Assembly (NCBI RefSeq): GCF_000622385.1 | Contig: NZ_JASD01000008.1 | Coordinates: 2,294,001-2,358,000, forward strand | Direction: 5' to 3' | DNA length: 64,000 nucleotides | Origin: Sulfitobacter noctilucicola | GTDB taxonomy: Bacteria; Pseudomonadota; Alphaproteobacteria; Rhodobacterales; Rhodobacteraceae | Shown: in pieces, positions 8,293 through 16,171 of the stretch | Numbering within the stretch: position 1 is the stretch's first letter | Layout: every line of letters begins with the position of its first letter | Translations under genes and position numbers: made by a program | The notes under the pieces: model-generated | Database searches by the model: none | What the model saw: only the letters and a program-made list of their open reading frames with translations | What the model was told of the DNA's origin: nothing

Positions 8293-9003
8293 ATGACAGT
8301 GATTTTGCAGCATGCATTGCCGAAAGAAATGTACAGCGAAGCGGGGTTGCCCGGCGTGGCACCTTGCGGCGCAAATGACTGGTTGCGCGTTGATGATGCC
8401 TATGCCGCACAGATGGCATATCGCGCCGACCTGCTGCGTGACCGGAGGGATGCTGTGCTGTGGTGTGATCCCGCCGCCCACGCAGCCGCGCTGGAGGTTC
8501 TGGAGCAGACGCTTGCGGTCCTTCCAGAACTTGGGTTCGGGGTGTCAGCGGATAGCGTTTCCTGCCCGGACGGACGCTCCGTACCGATTGACGCAGACAG
8601 ACCGCTGCTGACACTGGGCCACCTGATCCAGCAGGATATCTGCATTCTGGAAAAACAGGGGCAAGAGCATGTGCTGACCGGTGCTGTATTGTGTTTTCCG
8701 GCGAACTGGAGGTTGGCAGACAAAGCGGGCAAGCCACTTATGGCAATCCATGAACCGGTAGACGAATACGACGCAAACATTGGGCGACGGGTCCAGCGCT
8801 TGTTCGACGGGGTCAGGGAGGGCAGGCCGCTATGGCGGTTCAACCGGCTCCAATACAGTGATGCAGACCTGCACCAGCCCTACAGGAAGGTGGGTGGATC
8901 AGGCGATTACATAAGGTCAGAGCGGCAGTGTATATTGCGCATGCCACGCACGAATGCGGTGGTTTTCGCCATTCATACCCATGTGGTGAAGAACAACGCG
9001 TAG
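8293..9003 (+). CDS. DUF3445 / haem-dependent oxidative N-demethylase alpha-like protein
   Basis: The 236-residue product carries the C-terminal signature of the DUF3445/HODM_asu-like family: a conserved RSERQ...LRMPRTNAVVFAIHTH segment near residues 207-232. Characterised members include the haem subunit of dimethylamine monooxygenase in methylated-amine-degrading marine bacteria. This one is shorter than the characterised subunits (about 350 residues) and has no dmmABC neighbours, so its substrate is unknown. It lies divergent from dddP with a 126-base shared promoter region, and its 3' end meets a hairpin terminator. Confidence 0.75.
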   Translation: MTVILQHALPKEMYSEAGLPGVAPCGANDWLRVDDAYAAQMAYRADLLRDRRDAVLWCDPAAHAAALEVLEQTLAVLPELGFGVSADSVSCPDGRSVPIDADRPLLTLGHLIQQDICILEKQGQEHVLTGAVLCFPANWRLADKAGKPLMAIHEPVDEYDANIGRRVQRLFDGVREGRPLWRFNRLQYSDADLHQPYRKVGGSGDYIRSERQCILRMPRTNAVVFAIHTHVVKNNA

Positions 9004-9028
9004 GGCCGCCACGAATGGCAGCGGCCCT
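9002..9028. terminator. bidirectional hairpin terminator
   Basis: AGGGCCGC (9002-9009) and GCGGCCCT (9021-9028) form an 8-bp GC-rich stem between two convergent genes. Neither side has a strong T run. Confidence 0.6.
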
Positions 9029-9033
9029 GTAGG

Positions 9034-9465
9034 TTAGCTGACGTGCAAGACCATGTGTGGTTGCCCGTCAGAGGTCTTTTGCGGCGAATGACCTTGGGCA
9101 TTTACCGTCGTGTTCACCTGCCTGCGAAAAGCGCTGAACTGGGTAGAGGTGACAACGTCTATCGCCTCGTCAAAGCGTAGGGTAAGCGCCCAAAAACCGT
9201 TCGCCGCCTGCCGCGCCGCCTTGACCTCACCAGCAAAAGCGTGGCCCAGATAGCGGCCGGAAACGCGTTGACCAGGGGCCCATCCGGGATGGTGCTGTGC
9301 CGCTTTGGCACTCAACGTGTTCCAGTCACGCGCACCCCATTGATGCGCGATAGTTTCCAGCGCTTGCGCGTGGGTGATGGTTTGTCCGCGCCCGGCCAGA
9401 TCCTGACGCAGACGTTTTGCCTGCGATTTCAGAACATCGCGGGACGGAATTGAAGTATCGGTCAT
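9034..9465 (-). CDS. glyoxalase-superfamily small protein
   Basis: The 143-residue product starts at the ATG at 9463-9465 with a strong GAAGGAGA ribosome site. Its N-terminal half has the pattern KSQAKRLRQDL...ITHAQALE...HQWGARDWNTL found in a family annotated in many proteobacteria as glyoxalase-related proteins. No glyoxalase metal ligands can be assigned by eye, so the enzymatic role is uncertain. Cytosolic; no signal or membrane segment. Confidence 0.6.
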   Translation of the reverse strand: MTDTSIPSRDVLKSQAKRLRQDLAGRGQTITHAQALETIAHQWGARDWNTLSAKAAQHHPGWAPGQRVSGRYLGHAFAGEVKAARQAANGFWALTLRFDEAIDVVTSTQFSAFRRQVNTTVNAQGHSPQKTSDGQPHMVLHVS

Positions 9466-9620
9466 ATCAAACTCTCCTTCTCGCAAGCTCGAAAGGGGGT
9501 CCGCGTTGCCCATCAATCAGCGAGATTGAAGGTTTGGTATTCAACTCAGGACTTCACCGGAATGCGGACGGCAGGGGCCTGACCCTTGAGCGGCATATAG
9601 GGGGTGCGACTGGAACGCAC

Positions 9621-9651
9621 AAGGCCCGGGCGCACTGCGCGGCCGGGCCTT
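9621..9651 (-). terminator. hairpin after the lytic transglycosylase gene
   Basis: AAGGCCCGG and CCGGGCCTT form a 9-bp stem with a 13-base loop, 28 bases past the transglycosylase stop. The T run is weak. Confidence 0.55.
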
Positions 9652-9679
9652 GTCATCTCGTCGTCGAACTGTGGCAGAT

Positions 9680-10483
9680 TTATCCGTCGATCCGCGCACC
9701 CATGATCGCAATCGCCTGCTGATAAACAGTCGCGGCGTTCCACTGCTTGATTACTTTGAAGTTTGGCTGACCTTCCTGATACCCCTGACCGGGTTTCCAA
9801 CCCTTTTTGCGCAGGAAGTTCGCGGTAGAGGCCAGCGCGTCGGTCTGGTTGTAAAAATCAACGCGTCCGTTGCCATCGGCATCTACGCCGTATTTCAGAG
9901 CATTGCCTGGCAGAAACTGTGTATGACCCAGCTCGCCATGTTTGGCCCCTTTGGTGGCATTGGTGATTGCACCCTGATCCACAAGCTTGAGAGCCCCGAT
10001 CGCATGGGGCACAAAGAACGCGGAGCGTCGGCAATCATATGCGAGTGTGGTGATTGCGGAAACAACTTCGCTTTTGCCCATGAAGCCGCCAAAGCCGGTT
10101 TCCATGCCATGAATGGCCAGTAGCACACCCGCAGGCACGCCGTATCTTTGCTCAAGCGACTGGTAGAACCCCGCATTGCGCGATTTGCGTTTGCGGCCTT
10201 GTGCCACGATTGTGTCGGCACCGCGTACCTGCATGAACTTTGACAGGGAGTATTTAAAGGATTTCTGGTTACGGTCTGCCTGAATGGTGCCGGTCGCGTA
10301 TTGGGCATTGGCAAGCGCTTGAAGGCCGCGCTGACCAACGCCTGCTTTTTGTGCCTCGGAAGCGAAGGCCGCTTTCCATTGACCGAAGCCGCCACCGGAG
10401 TTGCCGCACTGCGCAGCAAGCGCGGGCGCGCTCAGCACGACACAGGTGGCCACGCTGGAAAGAACTGTACGAAGAATTTGCAT
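9680..10483 (-). CDS. lytic murein transglycosylase, MltB-like
   Basis: This 267-residue exported enzyme cleaves the glycan strands of peptidoglycan with formation of anhydro-muramyl ends. A signal peptide ends near residue 23 (APALA-AQCG). The catalytic glutamate of the SLT_2/MltB family is E128 in AIHGMETGFGGFMG, followed by the GHTQFLPGNALKYGVDADGNG block typical of the family. It is shorter than E. coli MltB and has no lipobox, so it is probably soluble in the periplasm. Confidence 0.9.
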   Translation of the reverse strand: MQILRTVLSSVATCVVLSAPALAAQCGNSGGGFGQWKAAFASEAQKAGVGQRGLQALANAQYATGTIQADRNQKSFKYSLSKFMQVRGADTIVAQGRKRKSRNAGFYQSLEQRYGVPAGVLLAIHGMETGFGGFMGKSEVVSAITTLAYDCRRSAFFVPHAIGALKLVDQGAITNATKGAKHGELGHTQFLPGNALKYGVDADGNGRVDFYNQTDALASTANFLRKKGWKPGQGYQEGQPNFKVIKQWNAATVYQQAIAIMGARIDG

Positions 10484-10562
10484 GAGAGCACCTCTTAAAA
10501 CTGTTGCCGACAGTTTACCGAGGTTTAACCAAGGTTCAAAGGGGAACCGTGCGGTTGGTGCG

Positions 10563-10808
10563 TCAGAGGAGTTTTTGCGCCTGATCGGCCAGCAGGGCGA
10601 CCCACTGCATGTCAGGCTGAACGGAAGCGAAGGCGTAGGCCGTACCGCCTGTCAGGATACCAACGCCAACAAAGAAGGGAAACGTGAGCATCCGTGCCCG
10701 CAGCGGACGGCGATGCTTGGTTTTACCTACAGTCGCAGAGCTGTCGCAGGTTTGACCCCTGTTGATACGTTTGATCCGCTCATCGAATGACGTCTGTGAC
10801 TTTGGCAT
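10563..10808 (-). CDS. small single-pass membrane protein, 81 aa
   Basis: A basic N-terminal half (Arg/Lys-rich, about residues 10-38) precedes one hydrophobic segment (about residues 40-62, MLTFPFFVGVGILTGGTAYAF) and a short C-terminal tail. The frame starts with an AGGAGAG ribosome site. No family is recognised. It sits between the transglycosylase and glnA, on the same strand as both. Confidence 0.55.
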   Translation of the reverse strand: MPKSQTSFDERIKRINRGQTCDSSATVGKTKHRRPLRARMLTFPFFVGVGILTGGTAYAFASVQPDMQWVALLADQAQKLL

Positions 10809-10922
10809 GGCAGTGCTCTCCTATCCCCGAATTAGGATATCGGTGACATCTGGGGCGAAATTGGGGCAAGGGTTTGTCTTAGTCTGGGTAAGTCTGCGGC
10901 CACTTTCAGCACGTCCAACGAA

Positions 10923-10950
10923 AAAGGGCGCCCGAAACCGGACGCCCTTT
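10923..10950 (-). terminator. rho-independent terminator of glnBA
   Basis: AAAGGGCG and CGCCCTTT form an 8-bp stem with a 12-base loop; on the minus strand it is followed directly by a T run. It lies 20 bases past the glnA stop. Confidence 0.85.
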
Positions 10951-10969
10951 CCCTAAATCTGAGTGTCGT

Positions 10970-12376
10970 TTAGCAGCTGTAGTACATGCCAAATTCGACA
11001 GGGTGTGGTGTGTGCTCGTAGTTGTGCACCTCTTCCATCTTCAGCTCGATATAGCCTTCGATCTGATCGCGGGTGAACACATCGCCGGCCAGCAGGAAGT
11101 CCATATCGGACTGCAGCTCTTCCAGTGCTTCGCGCAAGGAACCACATACTGTCGGGATATCCGCCAGCTCTTCTGCAGGCAGGTCATAGAGGTTCTTGTC
11201 CATGGCTTCGCCCGGATCGATCTTGTTCTTGATGCCGTCAAGGCCGGCCATCAGGAGCGCTGCAAAGCACAGGTAGGGGTTTGCTGCGGGATCAGGGAAA
11301 CGTGCCTCAACGCGCTTGGCTTTGGGGCTTTCTGTCCATGGAATACGGACACAACCGGAACGGTTACGTGCAGAATACGCGCGCAGAACAGGTGCTTCGA
11401 AACCCGGGATCAGGCGCTTGTAGCTGTTGGTGGACGGGTTGGTGAAAGCGTTCAGAGCTTTCGCGTGGCCCAGAACACCACCGATGAACCACAGGGCTTC
11501 TTGTGACAGATCGGCGTATTTGTCGCCTGCGAACAGGGGCTTGCCATCTTTCCAGATAGACATGTTCACGTGCATGCCGGAACCGTTATCACCATAAATC
11601 GGCTTTGGCATGAATGTCGCGGACTTGCCGTAAGCGTGCGCCACATTGTGGATCACATACTTGTACTTCTGCAGCTCGTCGGCTTGCTCTGTCAGGGAAC
11701 CAAAGATCAGGCCCAGCTCGTGCTGGCAAGACGCCACTTCGTGGTGGTGCTTGTCGACCTTCATGCCCAGACGCTTCATCGTGCTCAGCATCTCTGCGCG
11801 CAGATCATGTGCTTCGTCTGTTGGGTTCACAGGGAAGTAGCCGCCCTTAAGACCGGGGCGGTGGCCCATGTTGCCCATTTCGTACTCGGTGTCGGTGTTC
11901 CACGACGCATCTGTCGCATCAACTTCGTAGGATACTTTGTTGATTGTGTTGGAGAAACGAACATCGTCGAAGAGGAAGAATTCCGCTTCGGGACCGAAGT
12001 AGGAGATATCACCGATGCCGGAGGACTTCAGGTAGGCTTCGGCTTTTTGTGCTGTGCCGCGCGGGTCGCGGTCATAGGCTTCGCCTGTGTCTGGCTCAAC
12101 GATTGAGCAGTGCACGCACATCGTCTTTTCTGCATAGAAGGGGTCGACATAGGCGCTGTTGACGTCCGGCATCAGCTTCATGTCTGACGCTTCAATAGAC
12201 TTCCACCCTGCGATGGAGGAGCCGTCGAACATGAACCCTTCTTCAAGGAAGTCCTCGTCAACCAGATCCGAAACCACTGTCACGTGCTGAAGTTTGCCGC
12301 GTGGGTCAGTGAAACGGATGTCGACGTAATCGATGTCCTCGTCTTTGAGAGTCTGCAAAAATTCCTTGGTGCTCAT
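10970..12376 (-). CDS. glnA: glutamine synthetase type I
   Basis: The enzyme makes glutamine from glutamate, ammonia and ATP in the cytosol. At 468 residues it matches the dodecameric GSI-beta class. The adenylylation tyrosine is Y397 in NLYDLP, the same number as in E. coli, so GlnE-type covalent control is expected. The family blocks GPEAEFF (about 128-134), [21 protein letters not shown] (262-271) and NRSGCVRIP are all present. It is downstream of glnB on the same strand with a 49-base gap, as in many alphaproteobacteria. Confidence 0.98.
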   Translation of the reverse strand: MSTKEFLQTLKDEDIDYVDIRFTDPRGKLQHVTVVSDLVDEDFLEEGFMFDGSSIAGWKSIEASDMKLMPDVNSAYVDPFYAEKTMCVHCSIVEPDTGEAYDRDPRGTAQKAEAYLKSSGIGDISYFGPEAEFFLFDDVRFSNTINKVSYEVDATDASWNTDTEYEMGNMGHRPGLKGGYFPVNPTDEAHDLRAEMLSTMKRLGMKVDKHHHEVASCQHELGLIFGSLTEQADELQKYKYVIHNVAHAYGKSATFMPKPIYGDNGSGMHVNMSIWKDGKPLFAGDKYADLSQEALWFIGGVLGHAKALNAFTNPSTNSYKRLIPGFEAPVLRAYSARNRSGCVRIPWTESPKAKRVEARFPDPAANPYLCFAALLMAGLDGIKNKIDPGEAMDKNLYDLPAEELADIPTVCGSLREALEELQSDMDFLLAGDVFTRDQIEGYIELKMEEVHNYEHTPHPVEFGMYYSC

Positions 12377-12425
12377 CAGGGAGTGTCCTTTTCCTTAGAG
12401 GTAGAGATGGGTTGGCGTATGCCGA

Positions 12426-12845
<420 letters not shown>

Positions 12846-12938
12846 TCAGGTGAGCACGGGGAATTTGACGATGGCCGCCCAAAAAACAGCCTTTACGATT
12901 AAAAATGCATCACTATTGAATCTTCAGAAAGTGAACGA

Positions 12939-14597
12939 ATGACAGAATTGCTCACATCCGCCCAAATGCGCTCGATCGAAGACGCCGAAATGAGCAGCGG
13001 CGCAGTCACCGGACTTGATCTGATGGAACGTGCGGGACAGGGTGTGGTAGATGCCATTTTCGCGCAGTGGCCCAAGTTCGCAACAGGGCGGCATCTTGCC
13101 TTGGTGCTTTGTGGACCGGGTAATAACGGTGGCGACGGTTTTGTCATCGCGCGACTGTTGGACGCGGCCGGTTGGACTGTACGCGTACATTTCTCAGGTG
13201 ATACGCAGGGACGTTCCGGTGACGCGCGTGTCAACCACGGTAAATGGTCGGCCCATCATCCTGTAGCGCCTTTAACCTTGGCAACGGTAATGGCTGGGCC
13301 GCGGCCTGATCTTATTGTTGATGCAGTTTTCGGCACCGGCATCACGCGACCACTTTCGGATGATTTGTCCGCAGTGCTGGACGCAGGGATGAAAAAAGTC
13401 TGGTCCAAGCCGCATGAGATAAGGAAGGTCGCTGTAGATGCGCCCTCAGGTCTCAATCTTGATACCGGCTTCGTTCCATCAGACCGTAATCTGCCTGATG
13501 ACGATGCGGGTGCGCTTCCGCAATATTTGAACGCGGCCGATCTGACGGTGGCCTTCCATGCGGCGAAACTGGGCCATTATCTTGGGATGGGGCCAGCCTT
13601 ATGCGGCACGCTCAAGGTGGTTGATATCGGCTTGGGGCGACCGGGAGATGAGCGTGCGATCATCGGCACGGCACCTGACGCAGAACGCGTTCGTTTGGTC
13701 GAACCGCAATTTATGGGGCGCCCGCTTCCTTCAAGGATTTGGCCCGGTCAATGCATCGGAAGATCGCAATACAACAGTCACAAATATGATCACGGTCATG
13801 CAATCGTTTTTGCCGGAGGTGTTGGCAAAGGGGGCGCGGCACGACTGGCCGCACGCGCTGCACTGCGCATCGGAGCGGGGTTGGTGACTGTTGTCTGCCC
13901 ACCATCTGCGCTGATCGAAAACGCCTGTCACCTTGATGCGATCATGCTGAGCGCTTTGGGGAAAGACGAAAACCTTGATGCAGTGGCTGATGATCGTGCT
14001 TCCGCCTTTGTTGTCGGTCCCGGGTTGGGTGTCGGACAGCATACGCGGCGCAGAGTTCTGGACGTTCTGGATCGCCGTGAGCAGAGGAACGATCAACGCG
14101 CACCCGCTGTAGTGCTGGACGCCGACGCCTTGACCAGCTTTTCGGATGATCCATCCGTTCTTTTCGGCAAAGTCCACTCCCGCACAATTCTGACTCCGCA
14201 TGAGGGCGAGTTCGGAAGGTTGTTCCCCGATCTGAGCCAAAGCTCACGCATCGGCAAATCCAAAGTGGACGCCGTGCGTGAAGCCGCTGATCGCGCGGGA
14301 TGTGTGATTTTGTTGAAAGGCAGCGATACAGTCATCGCTCAACCCGGTGGCGGGGCGAGTGTTCATTCCACCGCCTATGGACGCAAGGCACCATGGCTTG
14401 CCACTGCGGGGGCAGGGGATGTACTTGCCGGTATGATTGGCGGGATGGCAGCGCCAGCGACCAGCCCCGATATCTTTGAAGTCGCAGAAGCCGCAGTGTA
14501 CCTTCACGTTGAAACAGCGCGTGCGTTCGGACCCGGCCTAATTGCCGAAGACCTTCCCGAAACGCTCCCGCAGGTGTTCCGCAACCTTGGACTTTAG
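12939..14597 (+). CDS. nnr: bifunctional NAD(P)H-hydrate epimerase/ADP-dependent dehydratase
   Basis: The enzyme repairs damaged NAD(P)H hydrates. Residues 1 to about 220 form the epimerase domain (YjeF_N) with VLCGPGNNGGDGFVIARLL and VDAVFGTGI and VDAPSGLNLD. Residues from about 290 form the ribokinase-like dehydratase with LTPHEGEFGRL, ILLKGSDTVIA and the phosphate-binding TAGAGDVLAGMIGG. Total 552 residues is slightly long; a low-complexity loop around residues 265-285 (SRIWPGQCIGRSQYNSHK) accounts for some of it. Divergent from glnB, sharing about 175 bases of upstream sequence. Confidence 0.93.
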   Translation: MTELLTSAQMRSIEDAEMSSGAVTGLDLMERAGQGVVDAIFAQWPKFATGRHLALVLCGPGNNGGDGFVIARLLDAAGWTVRVHFSGDTQGRSGDARVNHGKWSAHHPVAPLTLATVMAGPRPDLIVDAVFGTGITRPLSDDLSAVLDAGMKKVWSKPHEIRKVAVDAPSGLNLDTGFVPSDRNLPDDDAGALPQYLNAADLTVAFHAAKLGHYLGMGPALCGTLKVVDIGLGRPGDERAIIGTAPDAERVRLVEPQFMGRPLPSRIWPGQCIGRSQYNSHKYDHGHAIVFAGGVGKGGAARLAARAALRIGAGLVTVVCPPSALIENACHLDAIMLSALGKDENLDAVADDRASAFVVGPGLGVGQHTRRRVLDVLDRREQRNDQRAPAVVLDADALTSFSDDPSVLFGKVHSRTILTPHEGEFGRLFPDLSQSSRIGKSKVDAVREAADRAGCVILLKGSDTVIAQPGGGASVHSTAYGRKAPWLATAGAGDVLAGMIGGMAAPATSPDIFEVAEAAVYLHVETARAFGPGLIAEDLPETLPQVFRNLGL

Positions 14598-14609
14598 ACA
14601 GTCCTGCGT

Positions 14610-15131
14610 TCAGGCGGCGTGAAGAACCGCGCCACGTGCGCGTGCGCCATCTGCCGTGCTCAGCTCAAGACCATCGCAATAAAGGATGTGCGGCCCGTCA
14701 CAGAAAATCTGGTACAGGGTCGTTTCCTGCACGCCAAGATCGGTGATGAATTCGCCATCGATAAGGGCGCGTGCCGCGACCAGTGCCACTTCGGAATTGA
14801 ACAGCGATCTGGCGCGCCAGTCGCGGATCAGAATCATCTGGTCCCCGGCAAGCACCGCATCACGTTCGGGCCGTGTATGGCCGAGTGATCCCGCAGACAG
14901 CGCAATTTGGTGCACTTGCCGTGTGGTTCTCTGGATGTGGGTGACTTTGGATATGCCAGTGTCTCGTGTAATGAGCTTATCGCCGACCGACAGAAACTCG
15001 ACGGGCATTTCCCCGTCCAGCGTCAGTAGCATAGCACCTTTCACAAGCCCCGTATCAATGGCGGCATAAGGCGTAAATTGGCCCGTATGACGGTTATCTC
15101 CGTCTACGCGCCCGACCGTATTCGGTTTCAT
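14610..15131 (-). CDS. Hint-domain protein
   Basis: The 173-residue protein is mostly a Hint (hedgehog/intein) domain of the type frequent in Rhodobacterales. The core begins at about residue 30 (GLVKGAMLLTLDGEMPVEFLSVGDKLITRD) and the C-terminal splicing-like strand region follows at residues 115-155. The usual catalytic Cys at the start of Hint is replaced here by a Gly/Ala stretch (VKGAML), so autocatalysis is doubtful. In roseobacters such domains often sit in or near RTX proteins; the large RTX gene lies 1 kb away on the other strand. Confidence 0.75.
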   Translation of the reverse strand: MKPNTVGRVDGDNRHTGQFTPYAAIDTGLVKGAMLLTLDGEMPVEFLSVGDKLITRDTGISKVTHIQRTTRQVHQIALSAGSLGHTRPERDAVLAGDQMILIRDWRARSLFNSEVALVAARALIDGEFITDLGVQETTLYQIFCDGPHILYCDGLELSTADGARARGAVLHAA

Positions 15132-15268
15132 GGGCGTATCTTTCTTGTTTCAACCTGCTCTGGTTATCTGAACTATATGACAACATCTTGTTAATGTCTT
15201 GCCCTTTTTTAGTCTCGCCATGGCTGTAAGTCTTTGTTACTGACGCCCTTAACCGCTTCGTGCGGTGT

Positions 15269-15352
15269 GCGGGTGTGGCGGAATTGGTAGACGCACCAGA
15301 TTTAGGTTCTGGCGCCTATGGCGTGGGGGTTCGAGTCCCTTCACCCGCACCA
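15269..15352 (+). tRNA. tRNA-Leu(UAG)
   Basis: Acceptor arms GCGGGTG (15269-15275) and CACCCGC (15342-15348) pair fully. The anticodon stem CCAGA/TCTGG encloses the loop TTTAGGT with anticodon TAG, reading CUA. The variable arm is long as in class II tRNAs, the TPsiC arm is GGGTTCGAGTCCC-like, and a CCA end is encoded. Confidence 0.96.
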
Positions 15353-16171
15353 AAATTAACTTTTTGATAATAAATCAAGGGGTTGTGCAGCGTTCCTTCT
15401 TAACACGACACATGCCGAGAATATTTGCGCAGCATTTGCCGCTGTTCGGATCACTACGAGCGATCAGACTCACCGTTCCAATTCGCTGCGGGGTCCGGCG
15501 GCCAGTATCCAAAACTTGTGGCTTAAAGGAGGAGCGATAGCTGAACAGGTTTGAACCGCATTGTGCTTTTCGCCGTGCATTCGGACTGAGAGACTTGGCG
15601 CTTTTAACGCCATGGCCGCCGCGCGCGCGAATGTAGCGCTGTCGTCCCACATGAAGAGGGGGGCGCGGCAGGCCATACGCTTCGCATCCGGCATTGATTG
15701 CGCGTTCATTAAACCTGCTGTGCTGCACCATCGGGTAATGCCACTTAGTAAAGAGATGTCACAGTGCGGATCTCCATCCTTTGCGCCGCACGGATCCGAA
15801 GGCAAAGTTCTTCGCTCAAGCCAATTCCGGTGACAATCGAATACAGCAGTATGCAGTGCTCCCGTTTCGTTGAGCGCATGACCGACCGCTTGGTCTCTCG
15901 GCGCAGCAGTTGCGATTCGCTTACTTGGGTCAGCTTCCTCAGGAGGGTCTGATACAATCGCCGAAGCACAATGCGCATCGTTTCCGGTTGCGACACCATA
16001 ATTGCCTTAATTTGAACTCATTTTGTTTCCGTCGTTACCCGGAATTCCGCTAAGGTGCTGATAAACAATGCCTTACCGTATAGTCAGCAGATCGCGAACC
16101 TTGATCGCTGCGGTCCCCTTCGGTCTACTCATCTAATACTTCATTTTTCTAAACCTCTGCGAGGATGTCCC
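15353..16171. other. 819-base stretch with little recognisable content
   Basis: Between tRNA-Leu and the RTX protein gene I see no confidently coding frame on either strand, no RNA gene and no mobile-element ends. Several short open frames overlap here without family likeness. The best of them is listed separately at 15745-15999. The last 100 bases must hold the RTX gene promoter and its GAGG ribosome site. The rest could be a decayed gene. Confidence 0.45.
15745..15999 (-). CDS. doubtful small basic ORF, 84 aa
   Basis: This frame is the only one in the 15.4-16.2 kb gap with a plausible ribosome site (AAGG five bases before ATG). The translated protein is strongly basic in its first half (many Arg, Lys) and hydrophobic near residues 50-62 (ILLYSIVTGIGL). 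I recognise no domain. It may be chance. Confidence 0.25.
   Translation of the reverse strand: MVSQPETMRIVLRRLYQTLLRKLTQVSESQLLRRETKRSVMRSTKREHCILLYSIVTGIGLSEELCLRIRAAQRMEIRTVTSLY

Noticed and set aside
15364-15378. TTGAT-N5-ATCAA palindrome after tRNA-Leu, resembling an FNR box
   Set aside because: The spacer is 5, not 4, and no gene start lies at a useful distance.
16055-16171. A 39-residue N-terminal extension of the PIG-L/RTX protein
   Set aside because: It lacks a ribosome site and family likeness; the ATG at 16172 has GAGG at the proper distance.
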